Shown here piece after piece: positions 61,401 through 64,000 of a stretch of 64,000 nucleotides of DNA. The DNA comes from Theodoxus fluviatilis. Its lineage: Eukaryota > Mollusca > Gastropoda > Cycloneritida > Neritidae. A model generated the notes under the pieces. It was not told where the DNA came from. It made no database searches and saw only the letters and a list, made by a program, of their open reading frames with translations. The position numbers and the translations under genes were made by a program. How positions within the stretch are numbered: the stretch's first letter is position 1; every line of letters begins with the position of its first letter. Location: contig JAWQFJ010017343.1 in the NCBI GenBank assembly GCA_034096865.1, forward strand, positions 139,001 through 203,000, read 5' to 3'.

Positions 61401-62988
61401 ACCATGGCAACGCCATTTTTTAAAACCCCACCATGACCTGACCCTGGCTCACATCTAACCCCATTCCAAGTTTTAAGTCGATGGGAACTCCTGCGTCTCA
61501 GGCGGCTTTGCCGCCTTCGACACAGTCATCCATTGTTTCCTCAGCCGCCATTTTGTTTTTCTCGTGACGTAACCATGGTAACCGAAAAATTTGTTCACAG
61601 ATCTTCATCATCTGACTTTACCTACCCACACACCAAATTTCGGTCAAATCGGAGCACTTTGAGTTTTCAGCGGCCATCTTGTTTGTGCCCACTTCCGGTT
61701 ACCATGGCAACACCTTTTTTTAACCCCACGTTGACCTGACCCCGGTCCACACCTAACCCAATACCAAGTTTCAAGTCGATCGGAATAAAACTGTGGAAAC
61801 GTATGAGTGTCACACAGACACACAGACAGACAGACACACAGACAGCGAAAATATATATACAGACTAGCCGCTTCGCGGCCAGGCAATGCGCAAAGCGTCA
61901 AAGCCACATACAAAGCCAAATTCTTCAGCGAACATTTTGTTTATCTCATTACATAACCATAACCAAAAATGTGTTCACAGATCTTAATCATTTGACTTTA
62001 CATACCCATACACCAAATTTCGGTCAAATCGAAGCACTTTGAGTTTTCGGCGGCCATCTTGTTTGTGCCCACTTCCGGTTACCATGGCGACACCTTTTTT
62101 TAACCCCACCATGACCTGACCCCAGCCCACATCTAACCCCATACCAAGTTTTAAGTCGATGGGAACTCCTGTGTCTCAGGCGGCTTCGCCGCCTTCGACA
62201 CAGTCGTCCATTGTTTACTCTGCCGCCATTTTGTTTTTCTCGTGACATAACCATGGTAACCGAAAAATTTGTTCACAGATCTTCATCATTTGACTTGACC
62301 AACCCACACACCAAACTTTGGTCAAATCGGAGCACTTTGAGTTTTCGGTGGCCATCTTGTTTGTGCCCACTTCCGGTTACCATGGCAACTCCATTTCTTT
62401 TAACCCCACCCTGACCTGACCCCGGCCAACACCTAACCCCACACCAAGTTTCACCTACCCACACACCAAATTTAGGTCAAATCGGAGCACTTTGAGTTTT
62501 TGGCGGCCATCTTGTTTGTGCCCACTTCCGGTTACCAAGGCGACACCATTTTTTTTACCCCACCATGACCTGACCCCGGCCCACACCTAACCCCATACCA
62601 AGTTTTAAGTCGATGGGAACTCCTGTGTCTCAGGCGGCTTCGCCGCCTTCGACACAGTCGTCCAAATTCTTCAGCCGCCATCTTGTTTTTCTCGTGACGT
62701 AACCATGGTAACCAAATTTTTTTTCACAGATGTTCATCATTCGACTTTACCAACCCACACACCAAATTTAGGTCAAATCGGAGCACTTTGAGTTTTCGGC
62801 GGCCATCTTGTTTGTGCCCACTTCCGGTTACCATGGCAACACCATTTTTTAAACCCCACGTTGACCTGACCCCGGTCCACACCTAACCCCATACCAAGTT
62901 TCAAGTCGATCGGAATAAAACTGTTGAAACGTATAAGTGTCACACAGACAGACAGACAGACACACACACAGCTCACTTATATATACAG

Positions 62989-63054
<66 letters not shown>

Positions 63055-63441
63055 AACGTCCTACAAGTTATTTTTTGGAGAAAGAACAAGCTGTGAAAAA
63101 GCTACTAACAAAACACCTGCATATTTCCATTGTGTATGGGATGCTACAACCTTTCCCTGAGATCCGCTGGGAAGCCAGCTTACAATCAATGGCAGGACTG
63201 CATTGTTTCACATCTGAAAATGCTCTGTACATTGTATACTTTACAGGATTTGAGGCTTGTAGAGTAGTAGTATCAAATTCCTCAGTTCCTATTCAGGAGC
63301 TGAAATAAATTTGTAATGATTTTGGACAAATTTGCATAAAGTTTGCATATGCAGCCAAAATGAATGTAAAACAAAACTTTCAAAGTGCATAAGTTTCACC
63401 TATTGATCAGTCATTCCACTGCATCATGGGTGAATGTGCAT

Positions 63442-63513
<72 letters not shown>

Positions 63514-63747
63514 TCACACGCACGCACACAAAGCTCCTTTTTGCTAATTCTAGACCTAATTCTAGACCTGTCTTGAATTATATACACAGATTACAAAATT
63601 ACACTTGTTGATATAAAAGTGTAATGCATTACTTTTCAAAGGCAAGAAGACACCAACCTTTGGAAGATCAGGCACAAACTTGGTGTCACCGTAGGCTTTG
63701 TAGTTGCCCATGTTGCTGTAGATGCCAGCAGAATACATCATCACGGC
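41536..63747 (-). CDS. DPP3: Dipeptidyl peptidase 3 (DPP III, M49), copy B, 5'-incomplete; 16 exons in window
   Basis: Exons 4-19 (numbered as in copy A) give 637 residues and a stop; exons 2-3, and exon 1 if present, lie beyond the right edge. Motifs: [54 protein letters not shown] (zinc and catalytic residues), EECRAN (zinc ligand Glu) and QAHAPGFF with the active-site His. No stop or frameshift was found, so it looks functional. All 15 introns match copy A in position and phase, and all exon lengths agree except exon 8 (146 against 149). Coding sequence differs substantially from A, so this is an old tandem duplicate. As in copy A, the last EECRA-motif residue is Asn. Confidence 0.95.
41791..42182. 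repeat. 66-bp minisatellite, six units, in the last intron of copy B
   Basis: Six 66-bp units (GCAATGTAAACCTTGACTCT start). As 66 is a multiple of three, one minus frame stays open through all six as a 22-residue peptide repeat. It lies in an intron and shows no relation to exon 18 or 19 sequence. Confidence 0.97.
42359..42521 (-). CDS. DPP3: DPP3 copy B exon 18
   Basis: 163 nt, [18 protein letters not shown] to VQHHTYIE, ending GAAG|GTAAGA: the normal donor that copy A appears to have lost. Confidence 0.95.
42675..42895 (+). repeat. Interspersed short repeat, family 1 (copy 4)
   Basis: Diverged copy keeping AAAGCAAATCAAGTCAC, ACACGGTGGGTCAATTCTTA and AACCCACAGGGG, in the intron between exons 17 and 18 of copy B. 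Confidence 0.75.
43565..43744 (-). CDS. DPP3: DPP3 copy B exon 17
   Basis: 60 codons, [20 protein letters not shown] to FVCGIQ; contains the active-site His equivalent. Confidence 0.95.
44157..44272. repeat. Poly-(GGGGGAG) tract
   Basis: About 115 bp of G-runs separated by single A or GA on the + strand, in the intron between exons 16 and 17 of copy B. Strong G-quadruplex potential on the + strand, C-rich in the transcript. Confidence 0.95.
44378..44498 (-). CDS. DPP3: DPP3 copy B exon 16
   Basis: 121 nt, [20 protein letters not shown] to PQTGKWGQ, donor GTATGT. Confidence 0.95.
44905..45000. repeat. (CTGT)n and (TAG)n microsatellites
   Basis: CTGT run at about 44905-44932 and TAG run at about 44971-44998, in the intron between exons 15 and 16 of copy B. 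Confidence 0.9.
45695..45819 (-). CDS. DPP3: DPP3 copy B exon 15: EECRA zinc-ligand site
   Basis: 125 nt, [15 protein letters not shown], then [14 protein letters not shown], ending in phase 2. Confidence 0.96.
46222..46284 (-). CDS. DPP3: DPP3 copy B exon 14
   Basis: 63 nt, [20 protein letters not shown] ending in Lys. Confidence 0.94.
46723..46815 (-). CDS. DPP3: DPP3 copy B exon 13: HELLGH zinc site
   Basis: 31 codons, [15 protein letters not shown], then [16 protein letters not shown]. Zinc and catalytic residues intact. Confidence 0.97.
47335..47438 (-). CDS. DPP3: DPP3 copy B exon 12
   Basis: 104 nt, [20 protein letters not shown] to LAPGDR; a truncated AGGTCA-rich element lies about 40 bp upstream of the acceptor. 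Confidence 0.95.
47477..47762. mobile_element. AGGTCA-rich element, truncated copy 4
   Basis: Matches only the right-hand third of the family and ends with the same ACTTTTGCTTCGCATGTGAG terminus. The left end is missing. It lies about 40 bp upstream of the acceptor of copy B exon 12. Confidence 0.85.
48087..48281 (-). CDS. DPP3: DPP3 copy B exon 11
   Basis: 195 nt, [20 protein letters not shown], then [14 protein letters not shown], to GAINVPN; same AACT|GTGAGC junction as copy A. Confidence 0.95.
48360..49260. other. Intron sequence of copy B, nothing recognised
   Basis: AT-rich intronic DNA with a few short T runs and imperfect ATCATCAGCATCAAT repeats near 49150-49200. Confidence 0.5.
49269..49438. 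repeat. (TA)n and (GA)n microsatellites
   Basis: TA run at 49269-49287; GA run at 49374-49427 followed by poly-G. Confidence 0.95.
49580..50570 (-). mobile_element. LINE remnant (L1/Tx1-like C-terminus) with a zinc-binding motif
   Basis: The minus strand reads in several frames as the tail of a non-LTR retrotransposon protein: [20 protein letters not shown], then [20 protein letters not shown], then the zf-RVT block [20 protein letters not shown] near 49,900-49,980, and a final KWNNF. Frames are broken by stops and shifts, so it is dead. It lies in the intron between exons 10 and 11 of copy B in the same orientation. The clade is inferred from the Cys/His motif and tail. Confidence 0.75.
50901..50959 (-). 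CDS. DPP3: DPP3 copy B exon 10
   Basis: 59-nt microexon, [19 protein letters not shown], 25 bp from a (GGA)n tract. Confidence 0.95.
50985..51175. repeat. (GGA)n polypurine tract
   Basis: GAAGAA then a pure GGA run of about 130 bp, starting 25 bp beyond the acceptor of copy B exon 10; pyrimidine in the transcript. Confidence 0.97.
51529..51659 (-). CDS. DPP3: DPP3 copy B exon 9
   Basis: 131 nt, [20 protein letters not shown] to SPTVET. The 1.4-kb polypurine block (pyrimidine in the transcript) begins about 60 bp before its acceptor. Confidence 0.95.
51720..53165. repeat. 1.4-kb polypurine satellite block
   Basis: Layers of short tandem units: GGAGAGGCAAA, AGGGG, GGGGAGAGCTAGGA and AGGAG, with a duplicated GGTTTAGAGAACAGTAAGAC marker at about 51737 and 52037. 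Almost no pyrimidines appear on the + strand except in the TAG/GCT spacers. It is entirely within the copy B intron between exons 8 and 9; open frames here are artefacts. Confidence 0.97.
53209..54050. mobile_element. AGGTCA-rich non-autonomous element (full copy 2)
   Basis: 842 bp, same ends as 34205-35067 (one base change at the 3' terminus, GTGAGTA). The GGACGCC-type repeat near the right end is expanded and rearranged. In the intron between exons 8 and 9 of copy B. Confidence 0.9.
54051..54160. repeat. Short tandem repeat of about 38 bp, three units
   Basis: Three units of CTGACAGTAAGGAATGAGCA plus TTATGAATAGAG, directly after the AGGTCA-rich element. Confidence 0.85.
54224..54369 (-). 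CDS. DPP3: DPP3 copy B exon 8
   Basis: 146 nt, [20 protein letters not shown], then [20 protein letters not shown]. One codon shorter than in copy A. Confidence 0.94.
54940..55036 (-). CDS. DPP3: DPP3 copy B exon 7
   Basis: 97 nt, [20 protein letters not shown] to SARTD, donor GTAGGC. Confidence 0.95.
55220..55480 (-). mobile_element. MITE-like element, family 2 (copy 3, inverted)
   Basis: Starts CCATAGAGGT and carries TTCATTAGTTATTC and AAATTTGGTGCAA blocks shared with 39787-40131. The right boundary is uncertain. Confidence 0.55.
55897..55971 (-). CDS. DPP3: DPP3 copy B exon 6
   Basis: 25 codons, [20 protein letters not shown] to FLVAK. Confidence 0.95.
56000..57720. other. Intron sequence of copy B, nothing recognised
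   Basis: AT-rich intronic DNA between exons 5 and 6 with no gene or repeat that I can support. Confidence 0.5.
57730..59110. repeat. 94-bp tandem repeat split by a transposon
   Basis: Units of 94 bp (GTCAGACTGTCGTAGGCTA, GAAAACAGAAAAAAAGTGAC, CAATTGTATTCTCTCTCGAG) occupy 57730-58066 and 58892-59110, with about six units in total. An 825-bp AGGTCA-rich element sits between. At the right end an inverted fragment (59105-59160) faces the array. Confidence 0.95.
58067..58891. mobile_element. AGGTCA-rich non-autonomous element (full copy 3)
   Basis: 825 bp from CAAGAAGGGC to GCATGTGAGTC. Its insertion into a 94-bp tandem unit fixes both ends: the uninterrupted unit has CAG, seven A and GTGAC; here three A lie on the left and six on the right, so little or no host sequence was lost and about two A were gained. 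Confidence 0.93.
59419..59556 (-). CDS. DPP3: DPP3 copy B exon 5
   Basis: 46 codons, [20 protein letters not shown] to GLPPN, donor AAT|GTGAGG. Confidence 0.94.
59606..59966 (+). mobile_element. MITE-like element, family 2 (copy 4)
   Basis: Bounded by ACCTCCACCAAGG and CTCCTTGGTAGAGGT (inverted with one mismatch). In the intron between exons 4 and 5 of copy B, about 50 bp upstream of exon 5. Confidence 0.7.
60585..62985. repeat. Promoter-motif-rich tandem repeat block, two elements
   Basis: Two blocks (60590-61862 and 61863-62985) each start ACTAGCCGCTTCGCG or a near match and end in GTGTCACACAGACAGACAG. Inside are units of about 300 bp separated by GGCGGCTTCGCCGCC palindromes. Units carry GCCGCCATCTTG, TAACCATGGTAACC, GGCGGCCATCTTG and CACTTCCGGTTACCATGG. 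Eight copies of the last block are visible (near 60788, 61085, 61391, 61690, 62069, 62368, 62522, 62820). Intronic in copy B. Confidence 0.9.
62990..63052. repeat. (GT)n microsatellite
   Basis: Pure dinucleotide run of about 30 units in the intron between exons 4 and 5 of copy B. Confidence 0.98.
63441..63510. repeat. (CA)n microsatellite
   Basis: Pure dinucleotide run of about 34 units, about 150 bp downstream (sense) of copy B exon 4. Confidence 0.98.
63658..63747 (-). CDS. DPP3: DPP3 copy B exon 4 (first in window)
   Basis: 30 codons, [20 protein letters not shown] to PDLPK, donor GTTGGT. No homologue of copy A exons 1-3 is visible upstream before the window ends. Confidence 0.95.
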
Positions 63748-63879
63748 CTGTAAAATAGGAAAAAATGGATTCTGTCATCAGAGAAACACAGACCAAAACT
63801 TAAAACTTTGATAACATTTTTAACCTAATAGCGTGGCTCTCAATTGGTAGTGTCTGTGTTTGAGTGTACAGATATCAAA

Positions 63880-64000
63880 GAACATGAATGGATGAATCGA
63901 TGCATGGATGGAAGGATGAATTGATGGACAGATGTGGACAGACATGGATTGACAAGCTGACAGACAGACAGAGAAATGGATGGACTGGTGTATGGATGTA
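63880..64000. repeat. GATG/ACAG-rich simple sequence
   Basis: Irregular GGATGGATGAAT and GACAGACAGAG repeats running to the window end, upstream of copy B exon 4. Confidence 0.75.

Noticed and set aside
60427..62976. Multiple short frames with [10 protein letters not shown] or [14 protein letters not shown] segments
   Set aside because: Recurrent translations of the tandem promoter-motif repeat; frames are not maintained between units.

Overview
This is eukaryotic, animal-type genomic DNA: spliced genes with GT-AG introns, a high density of simple repeats and minisatellites, and several classes of transposon. Repeat content and style (tandem-rich introns, a LINE reverse transcriptase of the FKYLGSTISSD type, short inverted-repeat elements) suggest a marine invertebrate, probably a mollusc. 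That placement is an inference and cannot be proved from the window.

The protein-coding content is two head-to-tail copies of one gene on the minus strand: dipeptidyl peptidase 3 (DPP III, zinc peptidase family M49). Copy A (stop at 6168, start ATG at 32473) is complete: 19 coding exons whose lengths and phases join into an open frame of 756 residues. HELLGH lies at residues 482-487 and EECRAN at 539-544. Its first coding exon adds a basic, acid-free leader that looks like a mitochondrial presequence. Copy B (stop at 41536) keeps the last 16 exons (637 residues) and runs off the right edge, its two or three 5' exons lying outside. All 15 shared introns lie at the same positions and phases, and every shared exon but one has the same length, so B and A are tandem duplicates. 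Their protein divergence implies an old duplication. The 32.7-33.9 kb interval upstream of A is CpG-rich and holds ETS-, CRE- and NRF1-like motifs; it is the likely promoter of A.

Layout: 1-0.87 kb, decayed LINE; 0.9-6.0 kb, intergenic DNA downstream of A; 6.17-32.5 kb, copy A. Its largest intron (18.1-27.5 kb) houses a 1.1-kb inverted-repeat element and a 4.45-kb piggyBac-like element flanked by TTAA. 32.7-33.9 kb is the promoter region. 34.2-35.1 kb is a full copy of an element full of AGGTCA half-sites. 36.56-38.33 kb is an 84-bp satellite of 21 units. 41.5-63.7 kb is copy B, whose introns contain a LINE remnant, a 1.4-kb polypurine tract, two more full copies and one truncated copy of the AGGTCA element, a 94-bp tandem repeat and a 2.4-kb block of promoter-motif-rich tandem repeats.

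The most unusual feature is in the last intron of copy A. About 36 copies of a 29-bp unit have grown out of the 3' end of the penultimate coding exon, so most units repeat the exon end together with a GT donor. A smaller duplication of the same kind lies beside exon 3. Nothing here resembles a bacterial-type operon, CRISPR array or viral genome.
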